Counted from the first letter of the stretch, positions 44,591 through 54,200 are shown. The stretch: 64,000 nt of DNA from Sphingopyxis sp. HIX (GCF_001468285.1 NZ_LNSB01000015.1:1-64000), one strand, 5' to 3'. Notes: generated by a model not told the origin, from the sequence alone. Made by a program: numbers and translations.

Positions 44591-45010
44591 ATGAACGAGG
44601 ATATCGGAGCGGCGGGAGCGAGTGCTCTTACGACCGGTCATATGAGTGATCGTATGAGCAGTCGGATCGCGGTCGTCGGTGGTCGCCGTCGCTGGTCGGT
44701 GGATCAGAAGCTGTCGATCCTGCGCGAGGCGTTCGGCCCGGATGGCTCGGTCTCGGCAACGTGCCAGCGGCACGCGGTCGGCAGCGGGATGCTCTATACG
44801 TGGCGCCGGCAGGCATTGGCGGGCGATCTGACGGGGGCGAAGCGGACGCCGCCGCCATCGTTCGCCGAGGTCGAGGTGTCGGTGCCGACCGCGGTGACGG
44901 CGGGCAGCGGCCAGATCGGGATCGAGCTGCCGTCGGGGGTGCGGATCACCGTCGACGCGGCGGTCGACGCCGATGCGCTGGCCCGGGTGATGTCCGTCCT
45001 TGCCCGATGA
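44591..45010 (+). CDS. tnpA: IS66 TnpA (Orf1, transposase accessory)
   Basis: 139 residues from the ATG at 44591 (MNEDIGAAGASALTTGHM). A helix-turn-helix of the TnpA/IS3-Orf1 type lies near 40-75 (RRRWSVDQKLSILREAFGPD, SATCQRHAVGSGMLYTWRRQ). It overlaps tnpB by 4 bases (ATGA). It is needed for IS66 transposition together with TnpB and TnpC. Confidence 0.9.
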   Translation: MNEDIGAAGASALTTGHMSDRMSSRIAVVGGRRRWSVDQKLSILREAFGPDGSVSATCQRHAVGSGMLYTWRRQALAGDLTGAKRTPPPSFAEVEVSVPTAVTAGSGQIGIELPSGVRITVDAAVDADALARVMSVLAR

Positions 45011-45354
45011 TCCCTTTACCACCGACGACGCGCATCTATCTGGCCTGCGGCGCCACCGATATGCGCAAGGGGTTCGATGGTCTCGCGGTGCTGGTGCAGC
45101 AGGTGCTGGAGAAGAGTCCGCACTCGGGGGCGCTGTTCGCGTTCCGCGGCAAGCGCGGCGATCTGGTCAAGCTGCTCTGGTACGACGGCCAGGGTCTGTG
45201 CCTGTTCTCGAAGCGCATGGACCGCGGCCGGTTCGTCTGGCCGATTACCAAGGCCGGCAAGGCAAGTCTCACCGCGGCGCAGCTTTCCATGCTGCTCGAA
45301 GGCATCGACTGGCGGCGTCCCGAACGCACCGCGGCACCCTTGCTTGCAGGGTAA
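45007..45354 (+). CDS. tnpB: IS66 TnpB (Orf2)
   Basis: 115 residues from the ATG at 45007. It has the family signature RIYLACGATDMRKGFDGLA, then FRGKRGDLVKLLWYDGQGLC and LFSKRMDRGRFVWP. Its size and order are standard for IS66. Function in transposition is known to be accessory. Confidence 0.95.
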   Translation: MIPLPPTTRIYLACGATDMRKGFDGLAVLVQQVLEKSPHSGALFAFRGKRGDLVKLLWYDGQGLCLFSKRMDRGRFVWPITKAGKASLTAAQLSMLLEGIDWRRPERTAAPLLAG

Positions 45355-45416
45355 AAAGTGGCGGATTATCGTTAGTTTTACTGGCATTGTGGAGCCTGTT
45401 TTGCTAGGCATCCGGG

Positions 45417-46949
45417 GTGTCGGAACCAGCCTCTTCCAGCATCGACAAGGACGCCCGGATCGCTGAGCTCGAAGCCGCTCTCGCGGCCCGCGACACGCTG
45501 ATCGATACCCTCCGTCACCAGCTCGCCCAGCTTCGCCGCATGACCTTCGGCCAGTCGTCGGAGAAGCTCGCGCTGCAGATCGAGCAGCTCGAGCTTGCTC
45601 TCGAGGAACTCGAAGGCGAGGCTGAGGTCGCCGACAACCGAACGAGTGAGCGGGCACCCACCGAGCGCCCCTCACCGGTGCGGGCCTTGCCCGATCATTT
45701 ACCGCGCGCCGAACGGCGGATCGAGCCCGAGGCCGGCAGCTGCACCTGTCCTGATTGCGGCGGCGCACTGCGTCCGCTGGGGGACGACAGCGACGAGCAG
45801 TTGGATGTCGCGCCGGTCCAGTGGCGTGTCATCCGCACCGTGCGGCCCAAGTATAGCTGCCGCGCCTGCGACAGGATCGTCCAGGCGCCGGCGCCGGTGA
45901 AGGCGATCGCGCGCGGTAAGGCGAGCTTCGCCACGCTCGCCCATGTCGTCGTTCACAAGTTCGATCATCATCTGCCCCTCTATCGCCAGGCAGAGATGAT
46001 GGCGGCGCAGGGTATCGACATCGATCGTTCGACCCTCGCCGGCTGGGCGGGCCAGGCCGCGCATCTGCTAGATCCCATTGTCAGCCGCATCCGCGAGGAA
46101 GGACTGAAGGCCGCCAAGCTCCACACCGACGACACGCCGGTGCCGATGCTCGTGCCCGGCAAGGACCGGACTGCGCAGGCGCGGCTCTGGGCCTATGTTG
46201 TCGATGACCGCGCATCGGGCGCCGCCACCCCGGCGCTCGCCTGGTATCGGTTCACCCCCGATCGCAGCGGCATCCATCCGCAGAGCGAGCTCAGGTCGTT
46301 CACCGGCCTACTCCAGGCCGACGGCTATGCCGGATATGACAAGCTCTACCAGGGCAATGGCATTCAGGAGGTCGCCTGCTGGGCGCATTTCCGGCGCAAG
46401 ATCTTCGAGTGTCACCAGACCAGCCCGACGCCGCTCACCACGGATCTTCTCGACCGCATCGCCGGGCTTTACCGGATCGAAGAGGACGTCCGCGGTCAGC
46501 CGCCCGATGTCCGGCGCCGCCACCGGCAAGAGCAGGCCAGGCCGCAGATCGACGCGCTTCGCGGCGCGATCGACGACGCCCTGCGCTGCCTGTCGCCCAA
46601 GTCGGCGATGGCAAAGGCGCTCGCCTATGGCCGCAAGCGCTGGGGCGCGCTGACCCGCTACATCGATGAGGGCATCGCGGAGATCGACAACAATATCGCC
46701 GAGCGCGCCATCCGCGCCATCGCGATCGGGCGCAAGAACTGGCTTTTCGCCGGATCGAAGGCCGGCGGCGAACGCGCCGCCGCCATCTACTCCGTCATCG
46801 AGACGGCGAAGCTCAACGGGGTCGAGCCGCAGGCCTATATCGCCGACGTCATCGAGAAGATCGCCTCAGGCTGGCTCGCGTCCCGATGGGATGAGCTCAT
46901 GCCATGGAACTGGCAGCACGATCAGCAGCAGATCGCCCAAGCCGCCTAG
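45417..46949 (+). CDS. tnpC: IS66 TnpC transposase
   Basis: 510 residues from a GTG start. It contains an N-terminal coiled coil (about 8-55), a zinc-binding CTCPDCGGALRPLG with a partner CRACDRI, and the DDE core with LHTDDTPVPML, LLQADGYAGYDKLY and the C-terminal acidic EIDNNIAERAIRAIAIGRKN. It is full length and undamaged, so the element may still be active. Confidence 0.95.
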   Translation: MSEPASSSIDKDARIAELEAALAARDTLIDTLRHQLAQLRRMTFGQSSEKLALQIEQLELALEELEGEAEVADNRTSERAPTERPSPVRALPDHLPRAERRIEPEAGSCTCPDCGGALRPLGDDSDEQLDVAPVQWRVIRTVRPKYSCRACDRIVQAPAPVKAIARGKASFATLAHVVVHKFDHHLPLYRQAEMMAAQGIDIDRSTLAGWAGQAAHLLDPIVSRIREEGLKAAKLHTDDTPVPMLVPGKDRTAQARLWAYVVDDRASGAATPALAWYRFTPDRSGIHPQSELRSFTGLLQADGYAGYDKLYQGNGIQEVACWAHFRRKIFECHQTSPTPLTTDLLDRIAGLYRIEEDVRGQPPDVRRRHRQEQARPQIDALRGAIDDALRCLSPKSAMAKALAYGRKRWGALTRYIDEGIAEIDNNIAERAIRAIAIGRKNWLFAGSKAGGERAAAIYSVIETAKLNGVEPQAYIADVIEKIASGWLASRWDELMPWNWQHDQQQIAQAA

Positions 46950-46994
46950 CTGCGGCCTTCAGGCCACGCTTACCTGCAGGGTATAATCCTTCAT

Positions 46995-47012
46995 TACACC
47001 CTGCAGGGTATA
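46995..47012. promoter_or_regulatory. hipBA operator O3, separated by IS66
   Basis: TACACCCTGCAGGGTATA repeats the palindromic core ACCCTGCAGGGT of the site into which IS66 inserted. Before the insertion it would have been the third operator upstream of hipB, about 25 bases beyond the second. Confidence 0.7.
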
Positions 47013-47175
47013 TTGTGCAGCCGGAAGCGGAAATTGGAGCTAGAACGGAAGGGGCCACTGCAGAGTATACCAAGGTCAGCGTCGTTCCAATGATAGCGAG
47101 AATAGACGGTGGTGCTCGGATCGAGTCGCGCAAAGGGAACCGCTTTGAGCGGCTCAGGTAGGAGGGGGCGAGCGA

Positions 47176-48099
47176 CTATTCCGATGAAGTGGAGGCGCGA
47201 AGCTCCTCGATACGCGCCGTGCAAACCATATGAACGAGTTGCCCGAGGGCCTCGATCTGCTTGGAGAGCCAGGTCAATTCCTCCTCGCTGATCTTGTAGT
47301 GTTTTGAGTAGCGCGCTTTCACATAGGCATCCTTCAGCTTCTCGAACCGTGCGCGTTCCTTTTGCGTATCGCGCGGCCAGGCGTCGAACAGGCGCGGGGA
47401 GGCGCGCTCGGCTTGCGTGCGGAGAAAGTTGAGATTGTGGACGTGGGGTGTGTAGAAGGTGAGGACGAGGAGGACGCAATGGTACAACTGCTCGGTGGCT
47501 TGATGTAGCGAAAACGCAGCGTGCCGATGCTCATTCTGCGAAATGTAGAAAAGAGCTCCTTTTTGAGAGGCTACAGCCAGCGAGAACCATTCTTCAAAAT
47601 ACTCTTCTGCCAATGCAAGCGCCTGACCAGACGCTTTCGGTTTCGGTTTGTGAAGTTCGCTCTCGTCAGCCTGATAGAGGGCGATGCCGTCGCGCGCGAC
47701 GTCCATGAAGAAATACCGGCCATGCGCGAGGCCATCGTTCACTTCTTGGAGGCTGTGGACGATAAAATTGACGGGCGTCTTCAGGGTCTGCGTGATCGCG
47801 CGCTCACGGTTGAGCCGTTCCTCCGCGCGTTCCCAATAGGCGACCCGGTCGGTGAGCTCCTTCTGGTTGACGATCACGAGAAGGTCGAAATCCGATTGAT
47901 AGCCCTTCGCCGTATGCGGCTCGTCGACCCAACCGCCGCGCGCATAGGAGCCGTAGAGAATGACTTTGAGAATGCGGCCGAGCCGGCGGTTGCCAGTCGC
48001 CTGGCCATTGGCATCGCCGAATTCCTCGAACAGAATCTGGACGACACGCTCAAGCTCGCGCTGTTTTGCGGGAGGGAGATTATCGAGGTCGGTTTTCAC
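47176..48099 (-). CDS. MNT-HEPN single-chain protein (nucleotidyltransferase plus HEPN)
   Basis: 307 residues, GTG start. The N-terminal minimal nucleotidyltransferase (about 1-130) has ILYGSYARGGW and the metal-binding SDFDLLVIVN. The C-terminal HEPN domain (about 155-300) has RHAAFSLHQATE, an Rx6H motif, and a KARYSKHYKI segment. In known two-gene systems MNT antitoxins AMPylate or otherwise neutralise HEPN RNases; here both are fused, as seen in many proteobacteria. It is likely a toxin-antitoxin or defence protein. A remnant of a second copy lies at 40719-40830. Confidence 0.88.
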   Translation of the reverse strand: MKTDLDNLPPAKQRELERVVQILFEEFGDANGQATGNRRLGRILKVILYGSYARGGWVDEPHTAKGYQSDFDLLVIVNQKELTDRVAYWERAEERLNRERAITQTLKTPVNFIVHSLQEVNDGLAHGRYFFMDVARDGIALYQADESELHKPKPKASGQALALAEEYFEEWFSLAVASQKGALFYISQNEHRHAAFSLHQATEQLYHCVLLVLTFYTPHVHNLNFLRTQAERASPRLFDAWPRDTQKERARFEKLKDAYVKARYSKHYKISEEELTWLSKQIEALGQLVHMVCTARIEELRASTSSE

Positions 48100-48118
48100 G
48101 TCATAAATCTCGTCAGCA

Positions 48119-48571
48119 TCATGTCAGCGGGAAGAGGGAAGGGTCGTCTTCCCAAGGGTTGAAGATGACCGCGCCACTGTGCCGGATATCCTTCGCGTTC
48201 CGCGTCACCAAGATCAGGTGATGCTCTACAGCGGTCGCGGCAAGCATCGTATCGATCACAGACGGGGCATGCCCGGTCTGCCGCTTCACTTCGCCCGATA
48301 TCGCGCCCCAGCGGTATATCACCGCGTCATCGACCGAAAGGATGCGATCGGCGAACCGCGTCGCCAAGGCGTCCCGGGCGACGGCATAGCGTGACCGATC
48401 GGGATGGTCCGGTTCGAGATTGTGGATGCCCTTATCGATCTCCGCGAGCGTCAGGACACTGACGAACATGCGTTGCTCGTGCTGCGTCGACGCCCAGGAC
48501 TTGACCGATGGCGCGCCACTGGGGCTTGCGAGCGCTGAAACAATATGAGTGTCGAGCAGCCACCCGATCAC
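48119..48571 (-). CDS. PIN-domain toxin (VapC-like)
   Basis: 150 residues. PIN acidic residues are visible in WLLDTHIVS, LTLAEIDKGI and APSVIDTMLAA, plus LVTRNAKDI. The fold is an RNase that cuts RNA and is blocked by its antitoxin. Its start overlaps the stop of the Phd-like gene (ATGA), so the two are coupled. Confidence 0.92.
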   Translation of the reverse strand: MIGWLLDTHIVSALASPSGAPSVKSWASTQHEQRMFVSVLTLAEIDKGIHNLEPDHPDRSRYAVARDALATRFADRILSVDDAVIYRWGAISGEVKRQTGHAPSVIDTMLAATAVEHHLILVTRNAKDIRHSGAVIFNPWEDDPSLFPLT

Positions 48572-48861
48572 AACGCAAAATCTCGTCCACGGTCAATCTC
48601 GCGCTCCAGATTGAGTCCATCGAGATGAAGCCCTTCTAGGAAGGGCACCAAGGAGAGCTGTTCGGGATTATCAGGCAGGAGCCGGTTGAGCTCAGCCACG
48701 CTCATTACTACGACCGCTTCGCGCCCGCGCACCGTAACGCGTTGGGGACCTTCGCTCTCGGCGAGCCGAACAACCTCGCTGAATCGTGCCTTGGCATCCT
48801 CCAGCTTCCAGCTCCGCATTCGAACGCCGGGTGCGCCACGAGCAATCTTGCGGGCAACCAT
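48568..48861 (-). CDS. Phd/YefM-type antitoxin
   Basis: 97 residues from the ATG at 48861, with AGAGGTG upstream; a GTG 6 bases earlier is less likely. The Phd fold motif WKLEDAKARFSEVVRLAESE is followed by PQRVTVRGREAVVVMSVAEL. The C-terminal tail (EREIDRGRDFAL) would wrap the PIN toxin. It probably represses its own promoter at the 48875-48890 palindrome. Confidence 0.92.
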   Translation of the reverse strand: MVARKIARGAPGVRMRSWKLEDAKARFSEVVRLAESEGPQRVTVRGREAVVVMSVAELNRLLPDNPEQLSLVPFLEGLHLDGLNLEREIDRGRDFAL

Positions 48862-48874
48862 ACTCACACCTCTT

Positions 48875-48890
48875 CTGACTAGCTAGTCAG
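48875..48890. promoter_or_regulatory. 16-bp perfect palindrome, antitoxin operator
   Basis: CTGACTAGCTAGTCAG is a perfect inverted repeat ending 14 bases before the antitoxin start. TATATC lies beside it as a possible -10 element on the minus strand. Its place and symmetry fit autorepression by the Phd-like antitoxin. Confidence 0.8.
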
Positions 48891-49204
48891 ATATAGCGAC
48901 ACCTCGATCGAACGGCAATAGCGGATATCGTATTCGAAGGAGGAGTTGAGTAGGGCAGCACGGCTCGGCTCCATCAGGCGATGCCCGATCGTTTGGATAG
49001 CTGCGTATTCAATGGCGTTCCATGAGAGATGCCGCAGATCTTGCGGCAATTTTCATGGGTTGTGAGAGAGGAGGGGGAGGTCTTGTTTGGGGTCGATCCG
49101 CCGTCATGATACGAGCCAACCGAGGATGTTCGCTATGGAACAGGAAACACAAGTGCAGGCCGCTCTGGAGGAATCTCCACCCGAATGGCATCACATGATC
49201 CTGG
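48891..49204. other. intergenic stretch with a 39-bp hairpin
   Basis: No gene is supported here. At 49020-49058 there is an inverted repeat: arms CCATGAGAGATGCCGCA and TGCGGCAATTTTCATGG (14 of 17 pairing) around GATCT. The inner 7-bp stem is perfect and is followed on the plus strand by ATTTT. It could be a terminator, an operator or a structured RNA. Confidence 0.5.
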
Positions 49205-49888
49205 TCATCGCCCCGTCAATTTCACGCCAATTCTGTCGGCGAGCAGAACAATCCCGGCAAAAATGGCGGGTTCGTTGACGATGTCGAGTGAAGGGCCATG
49301 CGGTGACAACAGCCCGGGATCAATCCGGTCGCCAAACAGAACGATGGCAAGCGCCCGGTCATCCTGTCGCGATACCCAGTACAATCCCTGAACATCTGCA
49401 CATTGCGCATGGATCGCCTCCGCCCAGCTCCGGGTATAGGGATAGCGATCCTTCTCGGTATCGATGAGCTGGGTGCGCGCGACCCCGAGCTTCCGCAGCG
49501 CGGTTACCCGCAGGTCCGCCAGCGTCAGGTCGGAGGAACTGGCGAACTGCGAATAGAGATGGCCGCGGAGCTTGCGCTTGGCGACGCTTTTGAGTCCGGG
49601 CACAAAAGGGACGTCGTGATAGACGGTTTCCATGGCGGCACAATCGAAGGTCTCACCGCCGTAAATGGTCGGAACCGGTTTGCCCTTGGCGTCAAGGATG
49701 GGACTGAAACGCGCATTACCCTTCGGACCGGGATTGAAGACGTCAGCGCCATATGCCTCCGGATGGACCCGGTGTATGATTTTGGTCGATGGCCAGGTCA
49801 CCCGGCGTACGAGCGCATCCAGATTTGCCGGAGGTGAAGGAGGGGGAGTGGGCGGCGGCGTGGAGGAAGCGGCCTTCTTCCTAGCCAT
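49205..49888 (-). CDS. RES-domain toxin (NAD+ phosphorylase type)
   Basis: 227 residues from the ATG at 49888 (MARKKAASSTPPPTPPPSPP). After a Pro-rich N-terminus the RES domain has the Arg in IHRVHPEAYGADVFNPGPKG, RFSPI, and GETFDCAAMETVYHDVPF with the conserved Glu, then LYWVSRQDDRALAIVLFGDR. RES toxins degrade NAD+. It overlaps the upstream antitoxin gene by 8 bases. The long Pro-rich leader is unusual for the family. Confidence 0.88.
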   Translation of the reverse strand: MARKKAASSTPPPTPPPSPPANLDALVRRVTWPSTKIIHRVHPEAYGADVFNPGPKGNARFSPILDAKGKPVPTIYGGETFDCAAMETVYHDVPFVPGLKSVAKRKLRGHLYSQFASSSDLTLADLRVTALRKLGVARTQLIDTEKDRYPYTRSWAEAIHAQCADVQGLYWVSRQDDRALAIVLFGDRIDPGLLSPHGPSLDIVNEPAIFAGIVLLADRIGVKLTGR

Positions 49889-50570
49889 GCAGCACGCCGG
49901 CCAGTTCGTCTTGAGCTGCCGCAAGAACGCGATCTGGAGCGCCCAACAGCAAATCCTTTGGTATCTTGCCGTCAAGGAAGCTGTTCACCGAGGCAAACCA
50001 GATCGCGACGTCCCATGCGTCAAGTTCGCTGTCGAATAGGGCCAGGATCGGCGCGAGCCCCTTGGCTGGCCGATATCCGCTGTCGGGGTCGAGCGCATAG
50101 CCAGGGTAATAGTCACTCCCGTTGCGACGGATCGCGAATATACGGCCCTCGCGTTTCCACTTGTTTGGCTGGGCGCTGGCATTCTGCCCACTGAACCCTG
50201 CGATTTCCGAAAGCTGCGCGGCCGTGAGCCAATCCGCAGTCTCAAGCACATGCTTGCGTGCCTCGGCGTTCATCCGGGCCTCTGCAAGCAGATGCTGCGG
50301 CGGCGGAACCTGCGGTACCAGCGCATCGACAATCGTCTCCAGCGCCTGCTGCTCACGGCGAGCAACGGCAGCGAGCACGAGAGGTGCGATCGCCTGAATC
50401 GCCTCTTCGACCGCCTTCGCGAGCTTTTTGTTGCCATGTTCCATGGTGAACGCCACGACTTGATCGTCGCCGGCGGCGTCAAGTTTCCGCCGCACCTCGG
50501 AAGCCGTGCCTGCGAGTGTTTCGAAGCCGATTGTCGTCAATTCGGTGGGAAAGGTCGCAGCCATGCGCAT
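49881..50570 (-). CDS. RES-associated antitoxin (Xre/MbcA/ParS-like)
   Basis: About 229 residues, starting near the ATG at 50570; several nearby ATGs and no good ribosome site leave the start open. The middle has a helix-turn-helix-like segment (TADWLTAAQLSEIAGFSGQN corresponds to about 125-145) and a KWKREGRIFAIRRNG wing. The C-terminus (WDVAIWFASVNSFLDGKIPK, then DRVLAAAQDELAG) matches the toxin-binding domain of RES partners. It should bind and block the RES toxin. Confidence 0.82.
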   Translation of the reverse strand: MRMAATFPTELTTIGFETLAGTASEVRRKLDAAGDDQVVAFTMEHGNKKLAKAVEEAIQAIAPLVLAAVARREQQALETIVDALVPQVPPPQHLLAEARMNAEARKHVLETADWLTAAQLSEIAGFSGQNASAQPNKWKREGRIFAIRRNGSDYYPGYALDPDSGYRPAKGLAPILALFDSELDAWDVAIWFASVNSFLDGKIPKDLLLGAPDRVLAAAQDELAGVLHG

Positions 50571-50782
50571 GTCCAATGGGATATAATGAATATCCATATA
50601 CATTGATCTTCGAAATATTCAAGAGAAAGGTTGGATCGACATCGCGAGCGGGAAAGGCGCAATCGAAGTTTGCCGGAATCCCGCAAGATTTGCGGCGATT
50701 GTCCCTCGGGGTCGGAGGAAAGATGGAAGAAATTGGTTGGGCTAGGTCAGCCCACATGATAGGATATCCGGGATCAATCGAG

Positions 50783-51193
50783 ATGACACGCGAATTTCAA
50801 ACGACGGATAGCGAGGAAGAAAATCCTCCGGAAAGGGTGCAACGGGCGCCCTTGTCCGCTTATCTTTGGCGCCCATGGTACGCTCGGCTCTGGTGGGTGG
50901 CGATCCCCGCCTATTGGGCGGGAATGGCGCTTTCGTCGCAAGTGCCGCTGATCGCGGATTTCTATGATCTCGCACTTGCCGGCTATCTCAACGTCTTCTT
51001 CTTTCCGCCGACCGCACTCATGGTGCTCGGGCTGGGCTTTGCGCAAGAGCGGATAGGCCCTTTCGATTGGTCCGGCGACTATGATCCCCACGAACGGTTC
51101 GGTCCGGAACGTGGACCAAGCGGCTTGCCCTGTTACGTGGATCCGCTCGACCCGCGCTCGGGTCCTCTCTGGATTGGCCACAAGCGGCACTGA
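50783..51193 (+). CDS. small membrane protein beside traG
   Basis: 136 residues from the ATG at 50783 (MTREFQTTDSEEENPPERVQ). Two hydrophobic segments (about 30-55 WWVAIPAYWAGMALSSQVPL and 60-85 LALAGYLNVFFFPPTALMVL) suggest an inner-membrane protein with a polar C-terminus. It converges with traG, ending 11 bases from its stop. No family is recognised; position suggests a conjugation accessory gene. Confidence 0.65.
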   Translation: MTREFQTTDSEEENPPERVQRAPLSAYLWRPWYARLWWVAIPAYWAGMALSSQVPLIADFYDLALAGYLNVFFFPPTALMVLGLGFAQERIGPFDWSGDYDPHERFGPERGPSGLPCYVDPLDPRSGPLWIGHKRH

Positions 51194-51203
51194 AGGTGGC
51201 GCC

Positions 51204-54200
51204 TTACTTGCGTTCCTTGAATTCGGAGTTGCCATCGGTCCAGCCGTTGTCGAGGTCGGTCGAGAAGCTTCCGCTGTTCAAGACTGATCGCTGCTCGATC
51301 GATGTCAGGGGTCCAGTAATGTCATCCGTCCCGCGGCTCGCATCGGCCTGCCGGAGATAACGGTTTCGCAGGCCATCACTGCCGAGGACCTCGCGCGACA
51401 GAGCAGAGCTGAAGGCCTTCTCGGGGACGGACGACCTGGCCGCCGCACGCTCGGCCTTGGCGATCGCATCGCGAACATCATAGTTCACGATATCAAGATT
51501 GGCATTGGCATCTTCGGTGGAATTGCCCATGTCGCTGCTCGAACCGCCGAGGCTGGCTCCGGATCGGCCATAATGATCTTTGCTGGGCGATTGACGGTTG
51601 CCCGCACGCGACGCTGCGGCCGCGCCTCGGCTTCCGGCTCCGCCCGAGATCTCGGCGTCGATCGTCGAACCCATGGTAATGCTGTCGCTGGCGCTCCGCG
51701 TGATCGACCGCTGCCATCCTGTCTGGACCATGATCGCCTGCACGTCGCGCTGAAGCGTGTCCGCGACTTGCGGCTTGAGCCGCCAATTGCCCTGGCGGTC
51801 CATCTCGAATCCGCCCTTGAGCCACCCTTCCATCGCGCGCTGCCCCTCCGCGCCGCCGCCGAGGAAATGCTCGATCGTGTCGGGTCCGGCCTGTTTGCCC
51901 GCCTCGAACCGCGTACTCGTGTCGCTCCGCGCAGATTGCTGATAGCTCGCGCTGCTTGATACAAGCAGATCGTTATTCGCGAAGCTGAAACGCGCATGGC
52001 CGCCATTGGCGAGCGCGCCATATTGGCTGTCGTTGATGAGCCCGGCCTGGTGGAATTGTGCGGCCTGCGCCGCTGTGAGGTTGAGACCGAGATCGCCATT
52101 CTGCGCGAGCGCAAGGTCGCGCTTGGACATGGTGATGCCCTGCGCGCGGAGCAGCCCCTGCATACGGGTAAGCCGCTCCTTGTCTACGATGCTCGTGGTC
52201 CGCTCGTTGCGCGCGCGATCGGCGATCCCGGCAGCGCCGCCAGCGGCCATATCGACCTGATTGCCCGCCGTGCGGCTGAGCGCCTGGATGAAGCTGTCGA
52301 GCTGCGCGGCTTCGCGGGTCGAAACGCCGGCCGCGGCCGCGCCCTGCGCGAACCCGAAATTGTCCGACTGCCGCCGCTGTTCACCGATCCGCGCTGCGGC
52401 ACGGGTGCCGCTCGTTCCCACCTCGCGCTGCGCATCGAGCTTGCCCGACCGTTCCGCGAAGTCATAGCCGGCTGCCTCACGAGTGCGTCCATAGACGCTC
52501 GCGCCCTCGCGCCCGGCCTCGGCCGTCGCCCCGTCGGCGGTTCCAACCGAGACCGAGGCATTATATTGCTCGAGTGCGCGCATGACCTGCGCTTCATTGC
52601 GTCCCGTCGACCGCGCGAGCTGCGTAATCGCACTGCTGCGCGCCTCGCCCGACAAGCCGTTGATGAAGGAGATGCGCCGGGCAGTCTCGTCAACCGGAAG
52701 GCCGAGCATGCCCGCCGCACCACGCTGACCCTGATTGCTGCCGGTCCGCCACGCCTGTTCGGTCGCGACATTCGCGCGCTCGACGCCAGCAACATCTTCC
52801 CCTGCGAAGTCCCTGCGTCCAGCCATCGCGCCAGCCTGGACCTGTGCGGCGGTGAGGTCGTTCGCGATCATCTGTTCCTGGTCATAGGCATTGGCTATGA
52901 GCTTCGCGAAGGTCGGGTCGGCCTGCGCTTCGCCGATGACACCCGACGCCTTCAGCGCCGCGTCGTCCTTCGAATAGCCGTTACGTTCGAAATGACGCGT
53001 CGCGGCCTGCTGCATCATCCCATAGGCGCGCTGATCGCCGAACGCGCGCCATTGTACCAGATTCTGGGCAAAGGAGGCAAAGGCACGTTCACCTGCTTCG
53101 CCCTTGCCGAAATAGGTCGTGCCGAGCGAACGAAGCGCATCTTGCTGCGCGAACTGGTGGATAGCGCTGGTCGCTGCGCTCGCCTGGACCGCGCGCGCCG
53201 CATCCGGATCGGCGAGATCGCGCCCGGCAAGCGCGGGGGCAAGGCCGCCGAGCGCGCGCGATCCCTCGATCCCGCCCAGCGCCATGGCCGTACCGCCGGG
53301 GGTGCCGGGCCGTTCACCGAGGATGCGGCCCGCCTCGCCGAAGGAGCGGTTGGCGCTGAACGTCGTGCGCTCGCCGAAATCGCCGAAGCTCGACGCCGCC
53401 GAGGCGCGGGCGCGTGTCCCGAGCGCGGAGGCTTGCGCTTCGAGTGCCGACGCCTGCCCTTCAGGGGTGGTCATCGGTGCGGCCACGGCCGCCGCGCCGC
53501 CGGCAATCCCTTGTGCGCCGTGGGTGAAGGACGAGAAGACGTTTCCGCTGAACCGGAAGATCGTGAACACGAAGGCCCCGGCGATCCCGGCCGCCGCCGT
53601 CCGGAAGGTCCCGAACACCGCGAGCGCCTTCATGGCCGATGACGGCGCGAGCAACCAGGCGTTCGCCGCGAGTCCGTTCGCGCGCACCTCTTCGAGCGCC
53701 GCCATGGCCCGCCCCAGCGTGAGCTGATGAATGCCGGCATCGATCACGCCCCAGAGCGCGACAAAGACGAACAGCCCGAGCGCGAAGCTTGCGACCCGGA
53801 GATTGATCGGGGTCAGGATGAAGAGAAGCGCGACCGGGATCATGAACAGCATGATCCCGAACACCGTCGCGCGGATTGTCGGCATCCATTCATTGGCGAC
53901 CGACAAAGTCGCGAGCCCGTTCGACATGACCGCGCGATTGGCCATCACGCGCGCCGCGCTCGCGGGCGAGTCCTCGAACAGGACATCGCCTACCGTATTG
54001 CCGAGCAGCACGTGGGTCATGAGCGCCTGGGTGGTAAGCGGGTGGCCGAGCATCATCTGGCCGAGATCGCCAAGCTGCTGCCGACAGCGCGCCAGCTGCT
54101 GCGCGCTGCCGACGTCATAGCCGGTTCGCGAGCAAATCTGCTTTGTGTAGCCGTCGAACAGCGTCGGGTCGGACAGGCGATCCGAAATATGGGTCCAAGC

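Larger units (their letters stand above)
44516..46973. mobile_element. IS66-family insertion sequence inside the hipBA operator array
   Basis: 2458 bases. The left end GTAACCGTGTCCTGAAGGC and the inverted right end GTAAGCGTGGCCTGAAGGC match at 17 of 19. It is bordered by a perfect 8-bp target duplication CTGCAGGG (44508-44515 and 46974-46981), the duplication length known for IS66. It carries the three standard genes tnpA, tnpB and tnpC. Removing the element and one repeat restores an operator palindrome. Confidence 0.95.

Noticed and set aside
41304-46973. hipBA as the core of a composite transposon
   Set aside because: The flanking elements belong to different families (IS1182 and IS66), and IS66 has its own target duplication, so they moved independently.
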